Source: Cafeteria roenbergensis (lineage: Eukaryota; Sar; Bigyra; Bicosoecida; Cafeteriaceae). Taken from it: 64,000 nucleotides of DNA. The translations under genes and the position numbers were made by a program. Under the pieces are notes generated by a model. It was not told the DNA's origin. It worked only from the letters and a program-made list of their open reading frames with translations, and ran no database searches. The stretch spans positions 248,001-312,000 of the forward strand of contig VLTN01000005.1 of the NCBI GenBank assembly GCA_008330645.1. Reading direction: 5' to 3'. Below are positions 1 through 10,500 of this stretch, one piece after another; within the stretch, counting starts at the first letter, position 1, and every line of letters starts with the position of its first letter.

Positions 1-1
1 G

Positions 2-2785
2 GCATGCCCCGTCCTTCGGGTGGAGATGCCGCGCGTGGAGCGGAGCTCGCGCTTGGCGCGCCGCGTGGGGTGGCACCGCGTGCTGACAGTGGCCATCCCC
101 GCACGCCCGCGCCTTGCAGACGCACCGCACGGTGTCACCAGCGGAGCATGCGACGGGAAGGCCGACCTGGCGGCAGCAAAGCGGCGGTGGGAGTTGCTGG
201 TTCGGTCGCTGTGCGAGCGAGGGTTCCAGCTGGGCGGGCGCATCTGGGACTTTGCGCAAGCCAGGTGGGGTGCTTTGGAGGTGGTATTCGTGGCTCGCCG
301 GAGCGGGTCTGGCAGATTCGCAGACGCCTCGGCAGTTCGCCGCTGGCACATCCCGCCGGACGCAGCAAACAGGTCTCTGCTCTCCAACGCCTGGCTGGCG
401 TCTGCACGGCTTGACCTGCTGGTGTCGTCCACAGCGCCTGTCGCGCGCGCAGCTCCCCCCTCGGCATCGAGGCCTGGCGAATCTCTCCGCCTGCTTCCCT
501 ACCGCCGCACCACCGCTGCACCGCAAGCTGCTGGAGACGGCTGGTCTGCTTTCTGCCCGAGCCACACCGCTGATGCTCGCCGCAAGCTTCGCCTCGTGTG
601 GGAGGAGGATGCATGCACGCGTCAGGGTTCCCAGGGTACGCGCCCTTCCAAACTCGCTGCTGCGGATGGCGGGCCAGCCGCTGCCAGCCCTCTTCACATC
701 CTCTCTGACGGCTGCGGCGCCATTCCTGCGTGGCTCGGCCGCGCTGCTGCTTCGGAGGCTGCAGTGCGCCCGGGCCACAGCGGGGCGGAGAGTGGCGCTG
801 GCTCAGCCTGGACGCCTGCGGCTGTGCAGGCACGCTTTGGAGGTTGCAAAGGGCTGTGGGTCGTTTCGCCGGTGCTGCCTCCCGATTCGATAGTTTGTCG
901 GCCGTCGCAGCAGAAGATCATTCTGCAGTCCCCCAGTGCAGAGCAGCTGGATTTTGAAGCGCTTCGGGCCATCGGTGGGGCGCTTCAGCCGGCGGCGCCA
1001 GGGGAGGCGTTTGCAAGCCACTGTTGCTCCACGGCGCACGACCGCCGGAGCCGTTGCCGTGGTCGCCTCAGCGAGCAAACGTGTGGGCTTCTTCTCTGCC
1101 GAGGCGTGCCGGTGGAGCACTTGGCCGAAATTGCCGCGGAGGCGGCTGCAGTTGGGGCTGCCGCGCAAGCAGGCAGCCCTGTCGCGACCAGCGCGCTCTT
1201 AGGGGGGCGCTCTCCGCACGAGGGCGGGGACTGGATCTCTGCAAGCGCAGAAGCGCGCGACTTCGCCGTGGTCCGCGCACTTCATGGCGCACCGAAGGAC
1301 TCCTTGCAACAGTCGGCCGCGTGCGCCGGCGCAGGGGACAGCCAGCCACGTGATGCCAAGCTCTCCAGGGCCAAGGCAGCATTTGCTGCTTCGCTCTTGG
1401 CTGAGGCTGGGCAGAGGGCGGCCGCCGCTCTCCGCTCCGACGTCAGGGAGCGCCTCCGAGTCCCGCTGCCGTTGTCGCGCCGGCTTGCGCTCGTCCCTGA
1501 CCCGACCGGCGTCCTTCGGCCGGGCGAAGCGTTCGTGCGGCTTTCCGCAGCAAGCCTTGCGACCCTCCGCAACGACGCGTCGGTCTGGTGGGCCTCCTTG
1601 CGGGCAAGTGGGGAAGCTGACCCGTCCAGTGGCGCGGGAGAGACTGAGGAATCGTCCGCCTGCGCCGGCACCGGTGCACCCGAGTCAGCCGCTGCTCTTG
1701 GCTCCCGTTCCTCCGTCACCGTTGGCGTGGACGGTGTTCTTCGTGGTAGCGTGTTTGCGATTCGAAGTCCTGCCCACTTGCCAAGCCACGTCGTTGGGCT
1801 GCAATGCGTGAGCCTCGTCGAGGCGGCCGCACGAGCAGCGAGCGGGGGCGCGGACGAAGGCGCCCTGCCCCCGCTCGGGGAGTCGCTGTTGTGGCGGGAC
1901 GCCCTCGTCGACGTCTTGGTGCTTGCCGCCGACCCTTCGAGCGCTGCCCCGTCAGACGCGGCGCGGCTCTCAGGGGGCGACTTCGACGGGGATGAGGCCC
2001 TGGTAGTGTTTGACGATCGACTTGTGCGGCCGCTTCGGGACGCTCATCCTCTTTGCGGCCCCGAACGGGACGCTGGTTTTGCAGACGCAGGGGAGGAAGA
2101 CGCGGCCTCGAGGGCCCGGCGGGCACCAGCTTCGGACGCAACGGACAGCGGCTGCCGGACTCAGGACCCGGAGACCGAGGCGCCGTGGCCGGATGTCCCT
2201 GCCTTGGTCCGTCGCTGGCTCTCTAGCGTTTCGGACGAGTTGCCGAGCGTGGGGCGGATCGCGCGGGCTCACTCGTTCTGGCTCGAGCGACTCGCGGAGT
2301 CCGGCGGGACCGATGGCGAGGCAGCGAGCGCGGTTAGAGCGTGCGGACAGGCGGCGGCAGCGCTGATCACAGCAAGCAAGCATGGCCCATCCGGCGGACC
2401 ATCCTGCTCGCCGCCGAGCGCTTGCCTGGACTGCGACACAGCCGCGGCCTGGGAGCTGACGTGGCGGCAGACGGTCGCTCGGGGCTTCGCCATGCTTAGG
2501 CCGTGCCCAGCCCCGTCTGCCGAGTGGATCCCCTGGGCTGAGCATGTGGCAATGCCCCTGTCGGCGGCCCAGCGCCGGGAAATCGAGGCGGCGGCCGCGG
2601 ACGCAGCCGGGAAGGCGTGGCGAGCGCAGACCGTCGACCTGCTCGACCTGCCTCGGCGGTTGTCCTGCAGCCACGCGCAAGTCGCGGCCGTGCTGCTGTG
2701 CCTCAGTAAGAGTGGGGTGAGCACGACGGCAGCTTTTCGCCTTTTCGGGGACGGCTTGCTCCAGGCTCTGTGCGCTGACGAGTGA
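2..2785 (+). CDS. RNA-dependent RNA polymerase, eukaryotic RNAi type (5' partial)
   Basis: The reading frame is open from the window edge, so the N-terminus lies upstream; 927 codons are visible. It looks like a cellular RdRP of the RDR/QDE-1 family, which copies single-stranded RNA into dsRNA to feed Dicer and small-RNA silencing. The key evidence is LSGGDFDGDE at about visible residues 656-665 (1967-1996), matching the DxDGD catalytic metal-binding motif of that family. About 160 residues earlier, PDPTGVLRPGEAFV matches the conserved segment usually written DxTGxLxxGQVF, and GSVFAIRSPAHLPSH corresponds to the family's KNPxxHPGD region. About 265 residues follow the catalytic motif, normal for the family. 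The N-terminal half has no recognisable motif and is Ala/Arg-rich, so an intron or frame change there cannot be excluded. The stop is 100 bp before the next gene's chosen start on the same strand. Confidence 0.82.
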   Translation, partial: ACPVLRVEMPRVERSSRLARRVGWHRVLTVAIPARPRLADAPHGVTSGACDGKADLAAAKRRWELLVRSLCERGFQLGGRIWDFAQARWGALEVVFVARRSGSGRFADASAVRRWHIPPDAANRSLLSNAWLASARLDLLVSSTAPVARAAPPSASRPGESLRLLPYRRTTAAPQAAGDGWSAFCPSHTADARRKLRLVWEEDACTRQGSQGTRPSKLAAADGGPAAASPLHILSDGCGAIPAWLGRAAASEAAVRPGHSGAESGAGSAWTPAAVQARFGGCKGLWVVSPVLPPDSIVCRPSQQKIILQSPSAEQLDFEALRAIGGALQPAAPGEAFASHCCSTAHDRRSRCRGRLSEQTCGLLLCRGVPVEHLAEIAAEAAAVGAAAQAGSPVATSALLGGRSPHEGGDWISASAEARDFAVVRALHGAPKDSLQQSAACAGAGDSQPRDAKLSRAKAAFAASLLAEAGQRAAAALRSDVRERLRVPLPLSRRLALVPDPTGVLRPGEAFVRLSAASLATLRNDASVWWASLRASGEADPSSGAGETEESSACAGTGAPESAAALGSRSSVTVGVDGVLRGSVFAIRSPAHLPSHVVGLQCVSLVEAAARAASGGADEGALPPLGESLLWRDALVDVLVLAADPSSAAPSDAARLSGGDFDGDEALVVFDDRLVRPLRDAHPLCGPERDAGFADAGEEDAASRARRAPASDATDSGCRTQDPETEAPWPDVPALVRRWLSSVSDELPSVGRIARAHSFWLERLAESGGTDGEAASAVRACGQAAAALITASKHGPSGGPSCSPPSACLDCDTAAAWELTWRQTVARGFAMLRPCPAPSAEWIPWAEHVAMPLSAAQRREIEAAAADAAGKAWRAQTVDLLDLPRRLSCSHAQVAAVLLCLSKSGVSTTAAFRLFGDGLLQALCADE

Positions 2786-2885
2786 ACGTCATGCCAGGTG
2801 CTTGGCAGAGCAGACCAGTCGCCGAAAGGGTCTGCCGAAAGGCCGGAATGGCACTCGAAAAAGCAAACCAACAAAGTTGCAAACC

Positions 2886-5565
2886 ATGGAACAACAACAA
2901 GAACAACCCCCCACCTTGGGAAATCCTGCGTGCCAAGTGCCAAGCCTCCCAGCGAGTGCGCTTGGCGGGGCAGGGGTCGCGCCTGGCGGCTGCGGCGGCA
3001 TCGCGGCTGACGACAGCGTGAAGAGCCGGGAAAACTCGACGGCACGATGCGATGCCCCGAACCGAATGGCCCAACTTCCCGACGCCATCCTCTCTCAAAT
3101 CGTCGGCCTGGCGGGCGGTACGGACACGGCCGACGCCACTGCCTCGCTGTCGCTGGTGTCCAAGCGCTGGGCAGCTGCGACGGCGGCGTCAACCACGGTT
3201 TTTACCGTGCGCGGCCGGCTCGAGCCAGCCCGTTGGGAGGCGCTGCTTGCCCGAGTTCGCGCCCTCCCGGCCCTCGACACCTTGTGCTTCAGCGACAGCA
3301 ATGTGCGGTCGAGGCACCTGGAGGAAATCGCAGCGCAGCGAGCTGGAATGACGCCCATCCGCGTGCTGGAGTTGCACCGATGCTTCTCCCTCCCGGAAAC
3401 TGTGCTGCAGGCGGTGTCACGTGCATTCCCGATGCTAGAAACCCTCAGGGTGTCCCTACTCCACATGTCGGGCGCGGGCCTCGCCACCGGTGACGGCGCT
3501 GCGCCACTGGGCGCCGCAGAGAGGCCGTTGCTGGCGAGGAGCGCATTCCCTTCCTTCCCGGCCCTGGTCCACCTGAGCCTGATCAACTGCAAGGTTCGGG
3601 CCTCGGCGGAATCGGCCCTCTCCGCGGGCTCCATCCTCGCCGCGTGCCCGTTGCTGGAGACTCTCTCCCTGGGCGGACTGCACCTGCTCTCGCCTGAGCG
3701 CTTCTTCGCGCCCCTCTCGCGCGCTGGCCTGGACACGGCGCCACCACCTGCCGCTGCCGGCGGCTCGCGAGGGGCAGAAGCCAGCCACGAAGAGCTCCCT
3801 GGCCGGCGCCTGTGGCTGTTGGAGTGCCGTAGCGGCGATTGCCCGGTGTCTGGGACCTTGTCGGAGGAGGAGTCGCGCCCGCCTTCGCTGCTTCGGCGGC
3901 TGCTGAGGGCGCAAGGCGGGGCGGAGCTCCCGTCTGAGGGTGATGGCGCGCCGGCGCAGGCACTCGCGTCAGCTCCCGCCTCCAGCGCACCGGCTCCTGC
4001 CTCCACCGTGGCCGGCCGGTTTGCCGCCAGCGTGGAGGCCCTTCACGGTGCGCCCGTCGCCTTGGTCAACAGCCTGGACTCTGCGACGAGCATGGCCGAG
4101 GACCTGCTTGCGCGTGGTGACCGGCGCGCGCTGCGAGCGGCCGCCGATGCCCTTCGCTTCGCCGCAACGGCGCGGGACGCGGGGTCCGAACGCACGGGCC
4201 TGCACCGCGCGTGCGCGAGCGGCGATGCGATGGCGGTTGAGGCCGAGCTCTTGCTTGGGGCCGACCCACAGCAGTATGCCGTGCGCCGCACATCGCCTGT
4301 GAGCGCTGCGTGCGAGGCGGGAGCCCTCCTGCCGCTCTGCTGCCTGCTGGGCGTGGACCCTGCTGACGCGCGCAGGCGGGCATCGGAGGCTGCCTCTGAG
4401 GCGCAGCGGCTCATCGCGGCAGGATGGCCCGGGGCGCCGCCCGAGAGCGCAGAGGCCGGCCAGGGGGCCGCCGCTTGCGACGAGGCGGCCGCTGGCGGCG
4501 CTCCCAGCCAGCCTTCAGAGGGGGCGCCCCGGCCCCCGTCCCCCCTTCCGCTCGCTGACGATCCCGGCTGCAGCTTCGCCGACGCTGGGGCCCGCCTCGC
4601 GGCCCAGCCGTCGGTACCCGGTGCGCCCGCCGCCAGCCCTCGCGGAGCCTCGTGGCTGGAGTCGCGCGCGGCCACGTGTGACCGCTCTGGGAGCGGGCGG
4701 AGCGCTGCGGTGATGCGCGCGTTCCGGGCCGCAGCGACTGGGCACAACCCCGACGACTGGCTGGGCCGTGCCAGGTCGAGGGCTGTGCGCACGTTGCTTC
4801 AGCAAAACCTCCGCAGCGAAAACCCCTGCCACGTGACCGCGATCCGGGCCCAGCCGTGCTGCCTCGCCGCCGTGCTCATCGCGGAGGAGCGCCTTGCCGC
4901 GGAGATGGAGAAGGACGGCTCTCTGGACCGGCTGCCAGCGGCAGACCGGGCCGTCGTGCTCGCGGCGCTGCGCCCCATGGCACCCCCCGAAGGCGCCACA
5001 GCAGAGGCGGATGCCGCGCCGTCCCGCGAGGCAGCTCCAGCTCCAGCTCCAGCTTCTGCGGCGGCTGGTGGAGGGTGTACCGACGGCCTCGTGCCCGACC
5101 CGGCGCGGGCCGTCCGCGCGCTGTTCGAGCACAGCGCCACGTCCTTCAACGGCTGGTCCTCCCTCCATGCGGCCGGCGTGTGGGGCGACCCAGTGGTGCT
5201 GCAGCTGCTCCTTGCTGCCGGCGCCTCCCCCCATTCGCGGAACCGGTACGGGCAGGAGCCGCTCCACGTCGCGGCGTGGTCGCGTCATGGCAGGCACGCA
5301 TGCCTTCTCCTCCTCGCGGCAGGGGCCTCCCCTACGGCCCAAGACGACTCAGGCAAGCTGGCGTGGCTAGAGGCGCAACTTCGAGGAGCACCGGAGGACG
5401 TGGTCGACGCACTGCGCAGGGCTGCCGAGGCGGCGGCCTCGTCCAAGGCGGAGCTGGACGTCGCTCGCCGAGGCGAAGCGTCCTCGTCAGGGCCAATGGC
5501 GAAGAGGAGGCGGCGGCGCCAAAAGCAGATCGCGGCCGCGGTTGCCGCTGCCTCGGCAGGCGCGA

Positions 5566-5606
<41 letters not shown>

Positions 5607-5648
5607 GGCGCTGGCGCAGCCCCAGCCCCAGGCCCAGGCGCAGCCTGA
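2886..5648 (+). CDS. F-box / leucine-rich repeat / ankyrin-repeat protein
   Basis: Predicted 920 aa. An F-box-like segment starts at about residue 61 (AQLPDAILSQIVGLAGG, then SLVSKRWAAAT). F-boxes recruit a substrate receptor to SKP1-CUL1 ubiquitin ligases. Residues ~115-290 carry LRR-like lines such as FPALVHLSLINCKV and CPLLETLSLGGLHLLS. An ankyrin-like stretch begins near residue 435 (TGLHRACASGDAMAVEAELL). Two clearer ankyrin repeats lie at ~752-825 (GWSSLHAAGVWGDPVVLQLL; EPLHVAAWSRHGRHACLLLL). The C-terminus has a basic AKRRRRRQKQ patch, a possible nuclear signal, and then a Gly-Ala tract encoded by a hexanucleotide repeat. I chose the ATG at 2886 because its context is ACCATGG; an in-frame extension upstream has no ATG. 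Long Pro/Ala spacers separate the domains. Substrate unknown. Single exon as read. Confidence 0.8.
5566..5606 (+). repeat. (GCGGGC)n hexanucleotide repeat in coding sequence
   Basis: About seven tandem GCGGGC-type units encode an Ala-Gly tract near the C-terminus of the F-box/ankyrin protein. A similar Gly-Ala tract with a different hexamer occurs in the EF-hand gene. The tract is likely to vary in length by replication slippage. Confidence 0.85.
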
Positions 5649-5931
5649 GGTGGAGGCGGCTCGGGTGGGCGCAGGGTCCAAGCAAGTGTTGAGTGCGTGG
5701 TCTGGGGTGGGCGCCTTGACTGGTCGCCCGTGCCACGTGAGAGGCGTGGGTCGATTGATTGAGAATTGTGCATTCGCGAAGCAGCTTCGCTCGGCATTCG
5801 AGCCCTCGCAATGCACCGGGCGGGCACGCGCAAGCAAGCACGCGAGCGCCCCCGAGGACCATACGCTGGGCCCGCAAAGCGGCCGCGCCCGACGCTGCGC
5901 TCGCTGCCTCGCCAGACACCGGGGGAGCAGC
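5649..5931. other. Convergent 3' intergenic gap
   Basis: This 283-bp gap separates the stop of the F-box/ankyrin gene (+) from the stop of the PNPO gene (-). It should hold both 3' UTRs. I see no conserved gene or RNA in it. Confidence 0.5.
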
Positions 5932-7206
5932 CTACGGAGCCAGGCGGGAAACACGCCAGGCCGCGGAGCGCATGTTGGCGTCAGCCCTTGCCTCGTCCCC
6001 GCCCGCCAGCCCCGCGCCGGCCTGCCGCTCGAAGCGCAGACGGTCGTGCAGCCTGCTGGCGCCGTTGGACCAGAACTCGACGGCCGTGGGCACAACTCGA
6101 ACGCCGCCCCAGTGCGGCGGCCGGGGCACCTCGGCGCCCCCCGCAAAACGGGCCTCGGCTTCGGCCAGGCTGGCTTCCAGGGCCGCGCGCCCCCCCTCCA
6201 GCGACGTGGACTGGTCGGACGCCCACGCCCCCACCTGGCTGCCTCGCGAGCGGGAGGCGAAGTACGCGTCGCTCTCCTCGGGGGTGAGCGACTCGACGGG
6301 CCCCTCCACGCGCACACAGCGTGGCGGGTCGGTGTGCGGCCAGTGGACCATGAGCGCGGCGCGGGGGTTGCGGCGAAGCTCGCGGCCCTTGCGGGAGCGC
6401 ATGTTCGTGAAGAAGACGAACCCGCGCTCGTCCACCTGCTTGAGCAGCACCACGCGGGCCGACGGAAAGCCGCCGGGGGTGCTCGTCGCCAGCGTGACGG
6501 CTTGGCCCTCGCTCGGGACGCCGCCCGAAACTGCGGCAGCCTCTGCAAACCACGCGGCAAACTGCGACAGCGGGTCCGGAGCGGCCACGGCCTCAGAGAG
6601 CGGAGCGACGGTCGGCGAGTCGGCCGCGCTGCTCTCTGCCGGGCGGCCCTTTCCCCCGGCCCAAGTCTCGACAACGATCTCGCAGGGGCCCGGGGGAGGC
6701 GGGAGCTCTCGCAAGGACGCGTCCTCGGCGCCAGCCTCAGCTCCGGAGCGCAGGGCGGGCGCCACGCCGGCAGCCGCGGCGGCGGCAGCGGCACCAGCCT
6801 CGGCTGCGTCAGCCGCAGCAAGGCCCACCGTTGGAAGCGCCTCTGAGATGCCCGCCGCGTTGTGCAGCACGGTCAAGCAGTCCTGCAGGAGCGTGCACAC
6901 GAGCTGGTGCCGCTGGCCCGCGGCGAGCTCCAGCGCGCTGCCGCTGAGCGCCCCTCCGGACATGGCCTCAAGCACGGTTGCGTCATGGGCCACGCACTCG
7001 TCCGCGTGCTCCGCCCGGGCCTTGGCCAGCTTCAGTAGCTTGTCTCCCGCTGCGAGACGCTCCAAGTTGCCGAGCTCGAACTCGGGGGCCAGTTCCAGCA
7101 GCCCTTTGCGGTCGCCAAGTCTTGCTTCGCAAAGCGACCGAACCGTCGTCAAGACCTGCGGGAACAGCCCCATTCGAGCCCTCGGGCGAGGCAGCGTCGC
7201 ACACAT
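5932..7206 (-). CDS. PNPO: Pyridoxamine 5'-phosphate oxidase with a ~210-aa N-terminal extension
   Basis: Residues ~211-424 are a full PNPO domain. This FMN enzyme oxidises pyridoxine- or pyridoxamine-5'-phosphate to pyridoxal-5'-phosphate (vitamin B6 salvage). Landmarks in order: DPLSQFAAWF start; FPSARVVLLKQVDERGFVFF with the following TNMRSRKGREL (FMN and substrate contacts); SRSRGSQVGAWASDQS; WGGVRVVPTAVEFW; the C-terminal SRLHDRLRFER; and the family-typical ending RLAP. The first ~210 residues are not part of ordinary PNPO. They are helical-looking with an Ala-rich linker and match nothing I recognise. They could be an organelle leader plus a novel domain. Two ATGs compete, at 7206 and 7173; I took the first. 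The frame is open further upstream without another ATG that fits better. The domain call is secure; the start is not. Confidence 0.88.
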   Translation of the reverse strand: MCATLPRPRARMGLFPQVLTTVRSLCEARLGDRKGLLELAPEFELGNLERLAAGDKLLKLAKARAEHADECVAHDATVLEAMSGGALSGSALELAAGQRHQLVCTLLQDCLTVLHNAAGISEALPTVGLAAADAAEAGAAAAAAAAGVAPALRSGAEAGAEDASLRELPPPPGPCEIVVETWAGGKGRPAESSAADSPTVAPLSEAVAAPDPLSQFAAWFAEAAAVSGGVPSEGQAVTLATSTPGGFPSARVVLLKQVDERGFVFFTNMRSRKGRELRRNPRAALMVHWPHTDPPRCVRVEGPVESLTPEESDAYFASRSRGSQVGAWASDQSTSLEGGRAALEASLAEAEARFAGGAEVPRPPHWGGVRVVPTAVEFWSNGASRLHDRLRFERQAGAGLAGGDEARADANMRSAAWRVSRLAP

Positions 7207-7574
7207 TGCCAGAGTGGGGCGTGGCCTCAGAGTACCGCCCCCCCGCGCCCCCCCAGCCTGTCCAAACCGGCCCAACCCGCGGCAAGAGTGAGGACGGTGC
7301 AAAGGCTCACGGCAACTCGGCTTGCCGCGCTCAAGCCCTCCCACCGCAGCGACGCAGCCGGCAGGTGAGCTGTGCAGTAAAGCGCAAAGGGGCTTGGCCC
7401 GGGCGCTTTCGCGGCCATTGCGATGCAGTCGCCGTGCGTGTGGTGGGCGCGCGAGTGGCTGACGGCAGCGGCCAGAGCGCGGTTGCCGCGCCTCGCTGAC
7501 GTCAATGCCAAACAAACGATATTGCGGGCGCCGACACGAAGTCTCGCAAGCGGGGCCGCGCGCGCACCACACCT
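7207..7574. other. Intergenic gap: PNPO 5' region and EF-hand gene 3' region
   Basis: This 368-bp gap lies between two minus-strand genes, so it should hold the PNPO promoter and the 3' UTR of the EF-hand gene. It stays GC-rich and shows no recognisable RNA gene or repeat. Confidence 0.45.
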
Positions 7575-10500
7575 CTATTCTGTCACGTCTGCCACGCCAA
7601 AAGCCTCAACCTCGGACGCGTCGCTGTGCCGACTGGATGCCACGGACAGCCTGCCCGAGCCCGAGTCGCTCTCCGCCGCACCCCCCACGCTGGCCCCCGC
7701 GCGCGCCAGGCGGCTGGAGGGCAGCCGCGGCACTTGCCGCGCTACGTCCTGCCTGCTCCCCGCGCCCGGGGACCGCCGGAAGCTGGAGAGCTGCGAGCGC
7801 TCCCGCGGACCCGCGAGCAGCCGGCTGCTGCTTCGCGGCAGCGCGGCCGCCGGCCCAGCGTCCTCCGCGCTCGCCACACGCGACTCCCGCCTCGCGTACG
7901 GAGGGGGCAGAATGCCGTGGGAGTCGCAAAGCGCCGCGAAGCTCTCCGGCAGAGCCGCATCCAGATCCTCGCCGTCGTCGTCCTCGTCGTCCTCGTCGTC
8001 GCCGGCGCCCCCAGACCGCTTCCCCTTGCCGCCGTGCCTGGCGCGCGCCGCCTGCCGACTGAGCCGCATCACCTCCTCAAACAGCTTCAGCACCCGCCGC
8101 CTCCCTAGGCCTCCCGGTCCGGCAGAGCCCTCCTGCAAGTCCCTCCCGCTCCTTCCGCGCGGCAGCCCGGCCTCGCCGCCTGCCTCGGCCGACGACGCGG
8201 AGCTGAACGACCCGCCGGCCGTCACGCCGCCGTCCCCGTCCGCCCCGCTCAGGCAGTCCTTCAGGAGCGTGCTGAACTCCGCCAGGGACAGGACGCCGTT
8301 CCCGTCCGCGTCGTGCCGCTCGAACAGCCACTTCATCGACCGCGCGTCACGCTCTCTCTGGTCCGCCCAGGCCTTCAGCGCGCGCTCCGCGAGCCAGTCA
8401 AAGTCCACCGCCTGGGCCGTGAGCGCAAAGTCGGGGCCCCCGCGAAGCCCCCTGTGCGGCGCCGCGGCCGGCCGGCTGTGGCGGCTGCCGTGGCCAGCAG
8501 CGGGCTCCGGCGAGGGCGGTCCGCCTCCCGAGTGCTCCGCCACAAAGTCGCCGTACGTGATGGTCTTTTCGGCGACGTCGGCGAGCAGGGCCGAGCGCAG
8601 GTCCGGCTCCAGCCCGATGCGCTCCGTGGAGGCGGGGAGCCGGGTGTCCGTTGCGGGGAAGAGAGCCGAGAGCGCCGAGGCCGCCGTGTCGGCCAGCACG
8701 AAGCAGGTGCCCAGCGGCCGGTTCTTGAACGTCTTGTCCGTGAAGCGCGTGAAGCAGAGCTTGCAGAGAAGCAGGAAGACGTCGGCGCGGCGGGGCGAGA
8801 AGCTCTCCGGCTCGAGCACCCCCATCATCGTGCCGAAGCGCTGGAGCCGCACGTTCCCCTCCCCCGACTTCCGCATGGCCCCCACGAGGCCGTAGAGCGC
8901 GCCGTCCGCCAGCGAGGCCAGCCCCAGCTTCTGCAGCAGGTAGTCCCGCGTGTATGCCCCCAGGGGCTGCCGCGTCTCGCCCCGGGAGTCATCGAACGTG
9001 TCTTCGCGCGCCTTGGCGGCCCACACCTCGTACACCAGGCTGGCCGCCCGCTCGGCCTTGAGCCGGGTCTTGTCCCGCAGGCCCCGCGGCGGCTTGCGGG
9101 TGTACCGCAGCATCGACCGAACCTCGGCCGGCAGAGCCGCCGTGCGCGCGGCCTCCTCGGCGCTCGCGGCCTTATTCGCCCGCACCCGCTTCGCCACGTC
9201 GGCCGCCACCGCCGCCGCGCCCCCGTCCCCGCCCTCGGCACCCAGCGCCGCCAGCATCCCCGGCGGCATGGCCTCCCTCACTTCGTCCACGGAGGCGGCG
9301 GAGAGGAGCAGCTTCAGCAGCCCCACCCTCTCCCGCCGGTCGAGGTCCTCCCTCGTCGGGGCGTGCAGCGGGCCCCTGGGGTCCACCATCGCGCCCACGC
9401 AGCTGCCCAGCGCGTCGCCCCCGAGGAAGTCGAGCAGGTCCCGCAGCAGCGTGATGAGCTCCTCGCGGCTGAAGAACCCGGACACGGCCGACCCCAGCTC
9501 CCCAGGCAGAGCCACGCGGACCTCGTCGACGTCGTCCCCGCTCACGTGCGCCGTGACCTGCTCCGGGTCCAGCATGTCATTGTCCACGGCGGTCAGGTAC
9601 CGCACGGCGGTGCCCCGCCAGGCGCCCCCCTGCGCCTGCATCACAAGCCGGAGCATTGACGGGAGCGCCCCCAGGCCGTCCGCCCCCGCTGCCTGGATTG
9701 CCTCGCCCAGCAGCATGGCTCGCTTTCGTGGCTCCGCCTCATCGCGTCCCGCCCGGAACAGCCCCCTTACCAGGCCCGACAGCACGCCGACGCTGGTGCC
9801 TCCGACCCGCTGGGTGACCGCCTCCAGGGCCAGCTGTGCCGCCGGGGCCTCCCCGAGGGCGGCCCGCTGCCCTTCCTTCCCCACGAGCATTGCTCGAACC
9901 ACGTCCCGAATCAGGTGCGGCATGGCCTCCAGCGCGTCGAGAATCGCTCGCAACCGCTCCGCATCCGAGTCGATGGCCAGAATTCCGTCCACCGCGCCCG
10001 CGACGCTTCCGTAGCCGGAATCAGCGCCGTCGCCGTCCCCGACGTGAGCCCCGCCGCCCTCCCCGCCCCCGCCGCCGCCGTTGCGGCCACTGCCACTGCC
10101 ACTGCCACCGGCTCCGCTAGTCGCCCGCTCCCCACGCAAGCCGCCCCCCGAACCGCCAGCGCCGGCGCCGGCGCCCGCACCGCCGCCCCGCCCTCGAGCT
10201 CCCTTCCCCGCCTCCGCCGCCTCCAGCGTGGCGGCGAGCTCCGCCCTCGCCGCGGCCGTCTGCGCAGCGCTCGTCTTGGTCAGCAGCCTCTGCCACGTGC
10301 TCACCACGCGCGTTCGACGGCCCTCCGCCCGCAGCTGCTGCTGCCTCGCCCGCTCCCAGGCCACAAGCGTCGCTCGAAGTCGCTCAGCCACCGCTCGCAC
10401 GCGCTCGCGCTCCTCCTTCATTCGGGCTGTGTCCGTCGCATGCAGCGTTAGCGCAAAGTACCGAGCCATGGCAGACGACTCAAACGCGCCAGCGCCAGCG

